Assembly: GCA_019100305.1 (NCBI GenBank) | Contig: JAHRHW010000190.1 | Location: 1 to 8,281 of the forward strand | DNA: 8,281 bases | Direction of reading: 5' to 3' | Origin: Candidatus Thiodiazotropha taylori | Lineage (GTDB): Bacteria > Pseudomonadota > Gammaproteobacteria > Chromatiales > Chromatiaceae | Shown: piece by piece, positions 1 through 6,711 of the stretch | Layout of the letters: each line of letters starts with the position of its first letter | Numbering within the stretch: the first letter of the stretch is position 1 | The notes under the pieces: generated by a model | Told to the model about the DNA's origin: nothing | The model's database searches: none | What the model saw: the letters and a program-made list of their open reading frames with translations, nothing else | Program-made: the position numbers and the translations under genes

Positions 1-40
1 CCCCTCTCCCTTGATGGGAGAGGGGTTGGGGAGAGGGTGT
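1..40. repeat. REP-like palindrome, copy 1
   Basis: Perfect 10-bp inverted repeat: CCCCTCTCCC (1-10) and GGGAGAGGGG (16-25) around a 5-nt loop, followed by a G-rich tail (26-40). The same arms recur at 152-176. Short CT/GA-rich palindromes of this kind are common intergenic repeats in gammaproteobacteria. The element may continue left of the window. No RAYT-type transposase gene is present here. Confidence 0.6.
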
Positions 41-130
41 ACGCGAAGCGTTTTACCTGGGTAAAAAATAGAAGAGCTCACAAACCCTTCATCTTTATCG
101 CGTTGATTTCTCATTAAAGAGTAAGGGGCT

Positions 131-177
131 TATTCTCCCCCTATCCCCCGGCCCCTCTCCCGCGGCGGGAGAGGGGA
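131..177. repeat. REP-like palindrome, copy 2 (opposite orientation)
   Basis: The arms CCCCTCTCCC (152-161) and GGGAGAGGGG (167-176) are identical to those of the copy at 1-25, with loop GCGGC instead of TTGAT. The asymmetric C-rich flank (134-150) lies on the left here, whereas the matching G-rich flank lies on the right of copy 1, so the two elements are inverted relative to each other. Such a pair resembles a REPIN-type doublet. Either hairpin could also act as a weak terminator or mRNA stabiliser. Confidence 0.6.
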
Positions 178-467
178 GTTAAGAGCCGCCACGCTGACAA
201 TAAATCTGTACGAGTCCCTCTGCTTATCTGTGCTCTCATATCTCTCGATCAGCAATGAAAACCAACAAACGATGAGTCAGTTAAGTTTAAAATGTAGGAA
301 GTTCCTGGGGCAGCAGAGGGCTGAGTCTGTTGTACGTCCAGCGGCGTTACAATTCGCTTATGTAGAGTAACGGCATCACGCTCATTCTGCCTTGCTGAAG
401 ACAAAACAGCCCCACCTGGACAGATTGGATTAGTATTTACAGGTTCGAGTGTCCGATCAATACCCGA
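178..467. other. Gene-free stretch, nothing recognised
   Basis: About 290 bp between the second REP-like hairpin and the methyltransferase stop codon. I see no ORF with family resemblance, no tRNA-like fold and no convincing terminator for the methyltransferase gene that ends here on the minus strand. Confidence 0.5.
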
Positions 468-1331
468 TCAATTTTTCTCCGCCGTCATGTAGCAGATCCA
501 ACCGGCATCGGCTTCCCCCTCTTTAACGGGAACAAAGATGCCATCGGGTTCACCATCATCATCGAATCCCTGCCAATAGAAAGTGATTTTCTCAAATCCC
601 ACTTCGGACAGCAGTTCACGGACTTCTGGCAGACTCCACAGGCGCCAGTCATAACTGAAGGCCTTTTCGTAGCGCGAGCCATCCTCGAAATCGAAATGGA
701 TATGACAGATCAAGGTGCCGCTGATCGGATCATATTTCTCCTGCTCCCAGATATAGGTGAAGGTGGAGTCACCATCCTCAATGTCACGCTCCTCCTCGAT
801 CTCCTTGTAGGAGTCATAGCCGCCATAGGCATCCATGAAAAGTACGCCATCATTGGAGAGCTGTTCATAGACCCGTTGAAAGTAGCTTTTCAACTGGTCA
901 CGCTCCTTGAACAGCCAATAACTGAAATTCATGGCTGAGATGATCTCCATCGGCTCAGTCTCAACATTCAGTACATTCTCCTCCAGCAAGGTGACCCGTT
1001 TTCGCTGCGAGGATTTCAGTTTTGCAAGCTGATTCGCTTCACCCCATTGCAGAACCTCGCTATCGAGATCGACGCCGATTGCTTGGTTGCTCTTGCGTCT
1101 TTTCACCCATTCACAACAGACATTGGCGGTGCCACAGAAGTCCTCACGCAAGTGTTTGGCACGGCGTCCCTTGAGCTTTTTGAAGGTCTCATCGACGAAA
1201 TCGATTTCGGCTTCGGAGCATTGCACTGAGAGTTCGTAGAGATGGTGACGGTCTGCTGTATCGGCTATGGATTGTGATTTCTTTTTTCGTTTGCCCATTG
1301 CTGTTTTTATCAATGCGGTTGGAGTTATCAT
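468..1331 (-). CDS. Class I SAM-dependent methyltransferase
   Basis: Predicted 287-residue cytoplasmic methyltransferase of the Rossmann-like class I fold; the substrate is unknown. Motif I appears as LREDFCGTA (residues 61-69), a variant of the usual glycine-rich SAM loop. It is followed by an acidic strand end GVDLD (86-90) that would hold the SAM ribose. A later segment, ISAMNFSYWLF (131-141), fits the motif IV region, and NDGVLFMDAYGG (160-171) fits the strand after it. The N-terminus is very basic (GKRKKK, 13-18) and the C-terminal half is rich in acidic and aromatic residues. Neither candidate start has a clear Shine-Dalgarno: the first ATG (1331) gives the leader MITPTALIKTA, and the second, at 1298, starts at MGKRKKK and may be the true one. 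It lies 125 bp downstream of the LysR gene on the same strand, with no evident functional link. Confidence 0.85.
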   Translation of the reverse strand: MITPTALIKTAMGKRKKKSQSIADTADRHHLYELSVQCSEAEIDFVDETFKKLKGRRAKHLREDFCGTANVCCEWVKRRKSNQAIGVDLDSEVLQWGEANQLAKLKSSQRKRVTLLEENVLNVETEPMEIISAMNFSYWLFKERDQLKSYFQRVYEQLSNDGVLFMDAYGGYDSYKEIEEERDIEDGDSTFTYIWEQEKYDPISGTLICHIHFDFEDGSRYEKAFSYDWRLWSLPEVRELLSEVGFEKITFYWQGFDDDGEPDGIFVPVKEGEADAGWICYMTAEKN

Positions 1332-1456
1332 TCAATCAAAGAGTGAATGCTAACCCATCAAGCTCTGTATCGCTATGCTAAAAAAACAGCTTTAATGAAG
1401 TGACGGTAGGGTTTTTGAGGAGAGCGCAAGCAGGACATGAAGGGTGGTTGGATTAA

Positions 1457-2395
1457 TCACCCAACAATATCTTGTTCATCGATATACGCCTCTTCAACCA
1501 GCTCGTTTAAAATTTGATTGCACTTTGTCTTGAGATGATCTCTCAACAGTCGCACAGCCGGTGTAATCAGCTGCCGGTTGGGACAGATCAGCCAAAGTTC
1601 GGTCGCCTCAGGTTTGTATTCCGCTAGCAGGTTGACCACTCTGCCGGAGAGCAGATCATTCGACATGTCGAGGCAAGATTTAACCGCCACGCCTTTACCT
1701 GCAACACACCAGCGTCTGACAAGATCCCCGTCATTGGAGGCCCGGTTGCCACTCATTTTGATTTTATATTCGGTGTCATCCCGGGTGAAGCTCCAGAGAT
1801 CGTGAATGATGTCATACAGCTGATAGAAGAGTCCGTTGTGCGCCGGCAGATCGTGTGGATGGTGGGGGGTGCCATGCTGTTGCAGATAGTCGGGGGTTGC
1901 GCAAAGCAATCCAGGGACATTACAGATTTTAAAGCCATACAAATTGGCATCATCGGGCGAGCCGTAACGCAGTGCGATGTCCACCGCGTCCCGATAGAAG
2001 TCGATATTGCTGTCACTGATATAGGTTTTCAAGCTCACCTTTGGATAGCTCTCCATGAACTCGTCCAGCCAGGGGGTGACCAGATTACGCCCCAGGTCCG
2101 ATGAGAGGGTAATGCGCAGTTCCCCATCCACGATATCCAGATCATCCCGTACATTCTGTTTGGCCTGCTCCAACATCAGCAGGGCCTGTTCGCATTGGGG
2201 GATGTAGCGCTCACCGGCGGATGAGAGTCTGAGTCGTCTGGTGGTGCGGATGAACAGGTCCATACCCAGCTGACGCTCCACCCGTTTGAGTGCGGCGCTG
2301 GCGGTAGCGGTGCGCATGTCCAGCTGTGCCGCAGCACCTGTAATACTGCGCAGTTCAGCGACTTTCAGGACCACTTGCAGATCTTCGAGCAGCAT
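1457..2395 (-). CDS. LysR-family transcriptional regulator
   Basis: Predicted 312-residue LysR-type regulator of typical length. Residues 1-60 form the winged helix-turn-helix, with a recognition region around residues 18-40 (SITGAAAQLDMRTATASAAL) followed by the family signature LFIRTTRRLRLSSAGERY (47-64). Residues from about 90 to 295 form the periplasmic-binding-protein-like effector domain, including RITLSSDLGRNLVTPWL and a GKGVAVKS segment. The C-terminal tail is acidic. The gene is transcribed away from the oxidoreductase operon that starts at 2503, the standard layout in which a LysR protein controls its divergent neighbour and itself. The ATG at 2395 touches the 2396-2418 palindrome, and there is no Shine-Dalgarno upstream, so binding there could also block its own expression. 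The effector is unknown; a substrate of the neighbouring enzymes is the likeliest guess. Confidence 0.93.
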   Translation of the reverse strand: MLLEDLQVVLKVAELRSITGAAAQLDMRTATASAALKRVERQLGMDLFIRTTRRLRLSSAGERYIPQCEQALLMLEQAKQNVRDDLDIVDGELRITLSSDLGRNLVTPWLDEFMESYPKVSLKTYISDSNIDFYRDAVDIALRYGSPDDANLYGFKICNVPGLLCATPDYLQQHGTPHHPHDLPAHNGLFYQLYDIIHDLWSFTRDDTEYKIKMSGNRASNDGDLVRRWCVAGKGVAVKSCLDMSNDLLSGRVVNLLAEYKPEATELWLICPNRQLITPAVRLLRDHLKTKCNQILNELVEEAYIDEQDIVG

Positions 2396-2418
2396 ATTAT
2401 CTAAGAATATTTGATAAT
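2396..2418. promoter_or_regulatory. Candidate LysR operator palindrome
   Basis: ATTATC (2396-2401) and GATAAT (2413-2418) form a perfect inverted repeat separated by 11 bp. Within the spacer 2403-2404/2410-2411 and 2406/2408 also pair, so 9 of 11 symmetric positions match around position 2407. The site lies in the divergent gap between the LysR gene and the oxidoreductase operon, where LysR proteins normally bind AT-rich dyads. A -35-like TTGATA (2411-2416) overlaps its right arm, but I find no well-spaced -10 for it. Confidence 0.55.
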
Positions 2419-2502
2419 GTTTCTTTTATTATGCTGTTTAAGGTAGATTATTCAACTCCTACACTTCATTTCATTCGTTAACACCTGAGATGGAGCAACC
2501 CC

Positions 2503-3528
2503 ATGAAAGCCGTTGGTTACAGTCAATCCCTGCCGATTGAGACCCCTGAAGCGCTGCTCGATATCGAGCTCCCCCAGCCGATTGCTACAGGCCGGGACCT
2601 GTTGGTGAAGGTCGATGCGATCGCAGTCAATCCGGTGGATTACAAGATTCGCCAGAATATGGCTCCCAGCGATGAGGCCTGGCGGGTGCTTGGCTGGGAT
2701 GCAGTCGGTGAAGTTGTGGCGACCGGTGAAGCGGTCACAAGCTTCAGACCCGGAGACAAAGTCTTCTATGCGGGAGATCTCAACCGACAGGGAAGTAACG
2801 CGGAGTACCAACTGGTGGACGAGCGTCTGGTCGGTCATAAACCAAAGAGTCTGACGGATGAAGAGGCGGCCGCTTTGCCGTTGACTGCGATCACCGCCTG
2901 GGAGCTGCTGTTTGAACATCTGGCCATCACTCAGGTGTCACCCGAGGCAAAGGAGCGATCCAATGAGGTCATCCTGGTAGTCGGCGCCGCTGGAGGGGTC
3001 GGTTCCATTCTGCTGCAACTGGCCAGCACCATCACCGGTGCTACCACCATCGCCACCGCATCGCGGGAACGTTCACAGGCCTGGGTAAAGCAACTGGGTG
3101 CCGATCATGTAATCGACCACAGTAAACCGCTACAGCCTCAGATCGAGGCCCTCGGTATTGGTCAGGTGACCCACATCGCCAGTCTCAACAACACGGCCGA
3201 CTACTTTGATGATTACACTGAAATTCTGGCACCCTTCGGCAAGATCGCCATGATCGATGATCCTGAGTCGCTGGATGTGATGAAGCTGAAACCGAAGAGC
3301 CAGTCACTGCATATCGAGTTCATGTTTGCCCGTTCGATGTTCAATGCGGTGGATATGCAGGTACAAAGTGATTTGCTGAACCGGGTCGCCGATCTGATCG
3401 ATCAGGGGTTTATCAGAACCACCGTCGGTAAAAAGTTGGGCGTCATCAATGCCGATAATCTGAAACAGGCTCATCAGGAGCTGGAGTCCGGGCGTGCGAT
3501 CGGCAAGATTGTTTTGCAGGGTTTTTGA
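2503..3528 (+). CDS. Zinc-independent MDR alcohol dehydrogenase / quinone oxidoreductase
   Basis: Predicted 341-residue medium-chain dehydrogenase/reductase resembling the 'zinc-binding alcohol dehydrogenase family protein' group (adh_fam_1 type). The N-terminal GroES-like domain (about 1-125) contains VDAIAVNPVDYKIR (37-50), LGWDAVGEV (63-71) and FRPGDKVFY (81-89). The Rossmann domain carries the NAD(P)H loop VVGAAGGVGS (159-168) followed by LGADHVIDH (198-206). The protein contains no cysteine, so the catalytic and structural zinc sites of classical alcohol dehydrogenases are absent. An NADPH-dependent quinone or enone reductase is therefore more likely than a zinc alcohol dehydrogenase. 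The start is supported by GGAG (2492-2495) 7 nt before the ATG. It is the first gene of a likely four-gene operon facing away from the LysR gene. The true substrate is not deducible. Confidence 0.92.
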   Translation: MKAVGYSQSLPIETPEALLDIELPQPIATGRDLLVKVDAIAVNPVDYKIRQNMAPSDEAWRVLGWDAVGEVVATGEAVTSFRPGDKVFYAGDLNRQGSNAEYQLVDERLVGHKPKSLTDEEAAALPLTAITAWELLFEHLAITQVSPEAKERSNEVILVVGAAGGVGSILLQLASTITGATTIATASRERSQAWVKQLGADHVIDHSKPLQPQIEALGIGQVTHIASLNNTADYFDDYTEILAPFGKIAMIDDPESLDVMKLKPKSQSLHIEFMFARSMFNAVDMQVQSDLLNRVADLIDQGFIRTTVGKKLGVINADNLKQAHQELESGRAIGKIVLQGF

Positions 3529-3543
3529 ATGTTACGACCGGTG

Positions 3544-3558
3544 CTGCTCAGCGAGCAG
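3544..3558 (+). other. Small intercistronic hairpin
   Basis: CTGCTC (3544-3549), loop AGC, GAGCAG (3553-3558) form a perfect 6-bp stem in the 65-bp gap between the first and second operon genes. No T-run follows, so it is not an intrinsic terminator. It could separate or protect mRNA segments, or be chance. Confidence 0.3.
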
Positions 3559-3593
3559 GATTGACTCATTAAAACTCAGACGAGGATTTAAGC

Positions 3594-3857
3594 ATGTCTT
3601 ACTATTCGGTTTTGGATGTAACACCAAACAGTGAGGATTGGATTCCAGACTACATCGGGCCGGCCAACAGACTGGTCGCTCAATATGGCGGAAAATATCT
3701 GGCGCGTACCACCAGCCACAGCCAGCTTGAAGGTGAGCAGAAAGAGGCGGCATTACGCATCATTATCGAGTGGCCATCCAAACAGGCGGCCGAGTCATTC
3801 ATGGCAGACTCCCAATACCAGCCCCTAGCTTCGGCTTTCTCCCATCCGTTATCCTGA
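3594..3857 (+). CDS. DUF1330 domain protein
   Basis: Predicted 87-residue protein of the DUF1330 family, which has a small ferredoxin-like alpha/beta barrel-dimer fold. Recognisable family features are the N-terminal strand YYSVLDVTP (3-11), the central YGGKYLARTTSHSQLEGE (31-48), the strand ALRIIIEWPSKQAAESFM (53-70) and the end motif SQYQPLASAF (73-82). It has no signal peptide or membrane segment. A CGAGGA Shine-Dalgarno (3581-3586) lies 7 nt before the ATG. It sits between two oxidoreductase genes, only 12 bp from the next start. Proteins of this fold often bind small ligands or act as minor mono-oxygenase-like or isomerase-like enzymes, so it may handle an intermediate of the neighbouring enzymes. 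The family has no settled biochemical role. Confidence 0.88.
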   Translation: MSYYSVLDVTPNSEDWIPDYIGPANRLVAQYGGKYLARTTSHSQLEGEQKEAALRIIIEWPSKQAAESFMADSQYQPLASAFSHPLS

Positions 3858-3869
3858 TGAGACAAGCGT

Positions 3870-4841
3870 ATGAATGCAGCAATTGATGAGAGAGCCTTTG
3901 AAACAATCAATCCAGGCTATAACAGTACATTTCAACCGGGTCGTTTGAGCCTAGGATTGGTGGTTCCCCTGGAGCAGTATACCTCCGGGCCAGTCCCCAC
4001 GATGACACGCCATATCGAGCGGGTGGAGTTGGCAGAAGCGCTGGGTTTCTCTGCGGTTTGGCTCAGGGACGTGCCATTCAATGTTCCATCCTTCGGCGAT
4101 GCCGGACAGCTGTTCGATCCGTTTGTCTATCTGGGGATGCTGGCCGCCAAAACCGAACAGATCGCCCTGGGTGTCGCCAGCATCGTACTACCATTGCGTC
4201 ATCCGGCACATGTTGCCAAGGCGGCAGCCAGTGTCGACCAACTCTCCGGTGGACGACTGATTCTCGGTGTGGCCTCCGGTGACCGGCCGGAAGAGTATCC
4301 GGCACTTAACCTTACATTTGAAGACCGGGGTGAGCGGTTTCGCCAAAGCTTCGACTACATTCGACACATGTGGGAGGAGCAGTCGACCTTCGAGAGTGGC
4401 TATGGCAATCCCCATGGTGGTATGGATATGCTGCCGAAACCAGCCTTTGGCAAGCTGCCGATGTTGATCACCGGCGGCAGTCAGCAGGATCCGGATTGGA
4501 TTGCCAGGCATGGAGAGGGCTGGATCACCTATCCGCGCACTGTTTCGGCACAGGCGCGACTGGTGAGTGACTGGCGGAACAATGTAAAAGCTGTGGGTGG
4601 GCCTGCCAAGCCCGCCGTGCAATCCCTCTATATCGACTTGACTGAAAATCCTCAGACGGAACCACAACCGATCCATCTTGGTTTCAGGTTGGGTGCTTAT
4701 CATCTGCTCAACTATTTGAAGTCTCTGGAACAGATCGGCATCAACCATGTGGCGTTCAATCTTCGATTCAATCAACGTGATATCGAGACTACACTGAAGC
4801 ATCTGTCAGCAGAAATCCTGCCCGAATTTCAGCACGATTAA
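3870..4841 (+). CDS. LLM-class flavin-dependent oxidoreductase (TIGR03571-like)
   Basis: Predicted 323-residue luciferase-like monooxygenase with a TIM-barrel fold that uses reduced flavin. Typical segments are ERVELAEALGFSAVWLRDVPF (50-70), the barrel core IALGVASIVLPLRHPAHVAKAAAS (98-121) with the conserved H-P-x-x-x-A-K pattern, and DQLSGGRLILGVASGDRPEEY (123-143), which lies around the flavin phosphate. It best resembles the 'luciferase-type oxidoreductase, BA3436' group, whose substrates are unknown. The first 25 residues precede the barrel's first strand (LSLGLVVPLE). The gene starts 12 bp after the DUF1330 stop with only a weak GAGA ribosome-binding signal, which suggests translational coupling. 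No flavin reductase is encoded in the window, so reduced flavin must come from elsewhere or from a neighbouring oxidoreductase. Confidence 0.92.
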   Translation: MNAAIDERAFETINPGYNSTFQPGRLSLGLVVPLEQYTSGPVPTMTRHIERVELAEALGFSAVWLRDVPFNVPSFGDAGQLFDPFVYLGMLAAKTEQIALGVASIVLPLRHPAHVAKAAASVDQLSGGRLILGVASGDRPEEYPALNLTFEDRGERFRQSFDYIRHMWEEQSTFESGYGNPHGGMDMLPKPAFGKLPMLITGGSQQDPDWIARHGEGWITYPRTVSAQARLVSDWRNNVKAVGGPAKPAVQSLYIDLTENPQTEPQPIHLGFRLGAYHLLNYLKSLEQIGINHVAFNLRFNQRDIETTLKHLSAEILPEFQHD

Positions 4842-4882
4842 CACGACACACTCATTCGTAGGGTAAAAAACGGAGTAAATCA

Positions 4883-5695
4883 ATGCAGAAAACCATCATG
4901 ATCACGGGAGCCACGGATGGTATCGGTCTGGCTGCAGCAAAAAAGCTGCTCGCCATGGGGCACTATCTGCTGCTGCATGGACGCAATCCCACAAAACTCT
5001 CTGCGGTTGAAAAAGAGCTATCGAGCCTGGCTGAAAGTGACCGAGTGGAAACTTATATCGCCGACCTCTCCGTACTGGGCGAGGTGCAAGAGCTGACCGA
5101 CCTGGTTGCACAACGCCATCAGCATATCGATATACTGATCAACAATGCGGGTATCTTCAAAACATCCGAACCACTTACCCCGGAAGGGCTGGATGTGCGC
5201 TTTGTGGTCAACACCATTGCACCCTATCTGCTGACGAAAAAAATGCTGCCACTGATGGGGCAGGGCGGTCGGGTCATTAATCTCTCCTCTGCGGCCCAGT
5301 CTCCGGTGGATCTGCAGGCACTGATGGGACAGCAGCGAATCGATAATGATTTTGAAGCCTATGCACAAAGTAAACTGGCAATCACCGCCTGGTCCCGCAG
5401 CCTGGCGGAGATAGATACACTGCAGGGTCCGACAATCATCTCTGTCAATCCCGGTTCGATGCTTGGCAGCAAGATGGTCAAGCAGGCATTCGGTGTGGCT
5501 GGCAAGGATATCAACATCGGTGCGGATATTCTCACTCGGGCAGCGCTGTCGGATGAGTTTGAGACGGCCAATGGCAAATATTTCGATAACGACTCTGGAA
5601 GCTTCGCCTTGCCTCATGCCGATGCCCTCAATCCGAAGATCGCTGAATCGATCATTGAATCGATTGAGTCAGTTCTGGGTGAATACTCGAACTAG
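4883..5695 (+). CDS. Short-chain dehydrogenase/reductase (SDR)
   Basis: Predicted 270-residue NAD(P)-dependent classical SDR. It shows the cofactor loop TGATDGIG (8-15), an HGR segment (32-34) suggesting NADPH preference, ADLS (60-63), NNAG (87-90), the active-site Asn N110, the Ser pair in NLSSAAQ (133-139), the catalytic YAQSK (Y160, K164) and the PG turn (190-191). The spacing from serine to tyrosine (about 24 residues) is longer than the usual 13 or so, as seen in retinol-dehydrogenase/WWOX-like SDRs that carry an insertion there. GGAG (4872-4875) lies 7 nt before the ATG. It is the last gene of the oxidoreductase cluster, 41 bp after the LLM gene. It likely reduces a carbonyl or oxidises an alcohol made by its partners; the substrate is unknown. 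No strong terminator follows, only a CGATT/AATCG hairpin (5706-5717) without a T-run. Confidence 0.92.
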   Translation: MQKTIMITGATDGIGLAAAKKLLAMGHYLLLHGRNPTKLSAVEKELSSLAESDRVETYIADLSVLGEVQELTDLVAQRHQHIDILINNAGIFKTSEPLTPEGLDVRFVVNTIAPYLLTKKMLPLMGQGGRVINLSSAAQSPVDLQALMGQQRIDNDFEAYAQSKLAITAWSRSLAEIDTLQGPTIISVNPGSMLGSKMVKQAFGVAGKDINIGADILTRAALSDEFETANGKYFDNDSGSFALPHADALNPKIAESIIESIESVLGEYSN

Positions 5696-5921
5696 ATTTG
5701 AATCTCGATTGAAATCGGGGACACTCAGAGAACCATCACTTTTCATTCGGAGCTGGAAAGGTGACAGCTTAAACAGACGGATTCAGGCAGATTAAAAATA
5801 ACAATCCCAATATGAACTGCGACAGTTTTCGTTTATGGGATGGGGTCTCTTGATCTCCACAGGAGATGAAAACTCGAACTATACTCGTTTTATCAGGATG
5901 AGAGAGAGAAGAGGTGGTGTT

Positions 5922-6392
5922 ATGGCAATTGCGATTACACTCCAGCAGTTTTTGCAGAATCACGCTTTAGATTACGAGATCATTGATCACCGACGCACCA
6001 GTTCCACGCTGCACAGTGCGGAAGCCGCGCACATTCCCGGGGACAGGATGGCCAAGTCGGTATTGCTGGGGGATGACGAGAGCTACATGTTGGCGGTCAT
6101 TCCGGCAACCCATCACATCGATTTTGATGATCTGACCCAACTTACCGGACGCAATCTCTTTCTGATATCGGAAGAAGAGTTACAGCAGGCCTTTGCCGAT
6201 TGTGAGACAGGCGCCGTGCCGCCGGTTGGCGATCCCTATGGGATAGAGACCCTGGTCGATGTGGCTCTGTTGCAACAACCCGATCTCTATTTCGAGAGTG
6301 GTGACCACGGAAAATTATTGCATCTCAGTACCGATTCCTTCCGGGAATTGGAAGAGAACGCGATTATGGGTGAGTTCAGTTACCACATCTAA
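5922..6392 (+). CDS. YbaK/ProX-type aminoacyl-tRNA deacylase
   Basis: Predicted 156-residue single-domain YbaK/EbsC-fold protein. This family hydrolyses mischarged aminoacyl-tRNAs in trans (for example Cys-tRNA-Pro or Ala-tRNA-Pro). Visible features are the conserved Lys in MAKSVLL (43-49, K45), which in characterised members contacts the tRNA/substrate, the ISEEEL segment (82-87) and the loop GAVPPVGDPYG (97-107) that lines the pocket. An in-frame ATG at 5835 would add 29 non-homologous residues. The ATG at 5922 is chosen because GAGGTG (5911-5916) lies 5 nt before it and homologues begin near the LQQFL helix. A -10-like TATACT (5880-5885) lies upstream without a clear -35. It is separated from the SDR gene by 226 bp and so is probably its own unit. 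Which tRNA it edits cannot be read from sequence. Confidence 0.9.
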   Translation: MAIAITLQQFLQNHALDYEIIDHRRTSSTLHSAEAAHIPGDRMAKSVLLGDDESYMLAVIPATHHIDFDDLTQLTGRNLFLISEEELQQAFADCETGAVPPVGDPYGIETLVDVALLQQPDLYFESGDHGKLLHLSTDSFRELEENAIMGEFSYHI

Positions 6393-6440
6393 CCCTCTGA
6401 TGAGCTTGGTTGGCCATTGGGGCCATTTGTTGGCCGGAGC

Positions 6441-6496
6441 GAAATCAGCTGAAAAACGGTGCATGAAGAGGGATATGCCGTTTTACAGCTGATTTC
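6441..6496. repeat. Long imperfect inverted repeat downstream of the deacylase gene
   Basis: The left arm begins GAAATCAGCTG (6441-6451) and the right arm ends CAGCTGATTTC (6486-6496). Pairing continues inward through AAAACGG/CCGTTTT to GCAT/ATGC, giving about 22 bp with one mismatch and a 2-nt bulge around a loop of about 10 nt. There is no trailing T-run, so it is an unusual terminator or mRNA 3'-end structure for the deacylase gene, or a small palindromic mobile remnant. Confidence 0.6.
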
Positions 6497-6542
6497 TCCA
6501 TGGCGATCCCGCTTCCTATTGGTCGGATAGCCGCTTAGCCAT

Positions 6543-6580
6543 TTGATTCCAGGTACAAACTAGTTTAATCTTGCGCTCCT
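6543..6580 (+). promoter_or_regulatory. Candidate tRNA-Ser promoter
   Basis: TTGATT (6543-6548) could be the -35 and TTTAAT (6564-6569, 5 of 6 to consensus) the -10, with a rather short 15-bp spacer. The segment after the -10 (CTTGCGCTCC, 6570-6579) is GC-rich, as in stringently controlled stable-RNA promoters. A start near 6576 would give a leader of about 12 nt before the mature tRNA. Confidence 0.4.
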
Positions 6581-6587
6581 TAAATCT

Positions 6588-6678
6588 GGAGAGATGTCCG
6601 AGTGGCTGAAGGAGCACGCCTGGAAAGTGTGTATACGTTAATAGCGTATCGAGGGTTCGAATCCCTCTCTCTCCGCCA
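6588..6678 (+). tRNA. tRNA-Ser (anticodon GGA)
   Basis: A 91-nt class II tRNA including an encoded CCA end. Acceptor arms GGAGAGA (6588-6594) and TCTCTCC (6668-6674) pair fully, with discriminator G6675 and CCA 6676-6678. The anticodon arm is CACGC-CTGGAAA-GTGTG (6615-6631) with anticodon GGA at 6622-6624, reading UCC/UCU. The long variable arm (TATACG...CGTAT) and the T loop TTCGAAT (6656-6662) are typical of bacterial serine tRNAs, and the sequence closely resembles E. coli tRNA-Ser GGA. Its 3' end is partly repeated, inverted, three times downstream, and its last 12 nt form one arm of an extended palindrome. Confidence 0.97.
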
Positions 6679-6687
6679 ATAAAAAAG

Positions 6688-6711
6688 GGGCCCCATTCGG
6701 GGCCCTTTTTT
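6688..6711 (+). terminator. Bidirectional intrinsic terminator after tRNA-Ser
   Basis: GGGCCCC (6688-6694), loop ATTC, GGGGCCC (6699-6705), then six Ts (6706-6711), starting 10 nt after the tRNA CCA. The sequence before the stem is AAAAAA (6681-6686), so the reverse strand also reads stem then T-run, and the element can stop convergent lutBC transcripts too. The pairing extends outward into the tRNA 3' end (6667-6680 with 6712-6725). Confidence 0.9.

Noticed and set aside
4188..4802. 204-codon minus-strand ORF opposite the LLM gene
   Set aside because: It is a shadow of the monooxygenase coding strand with no ribosome-binding site or recognisable domain.
5018..5617. 199-codon minus-strand ORF opposite the SDR gene
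   Set aside because: It lies wholly antisense to a clear SDR with all family motifs and shows no family resemblance of its own.
5835..5921. Extended N-terminus of the YbaK-like gene
   Set aside because: The extra 29 residues do not look like the family, and a good Shine-Dalgarno precedes the internal ATG at 5922.
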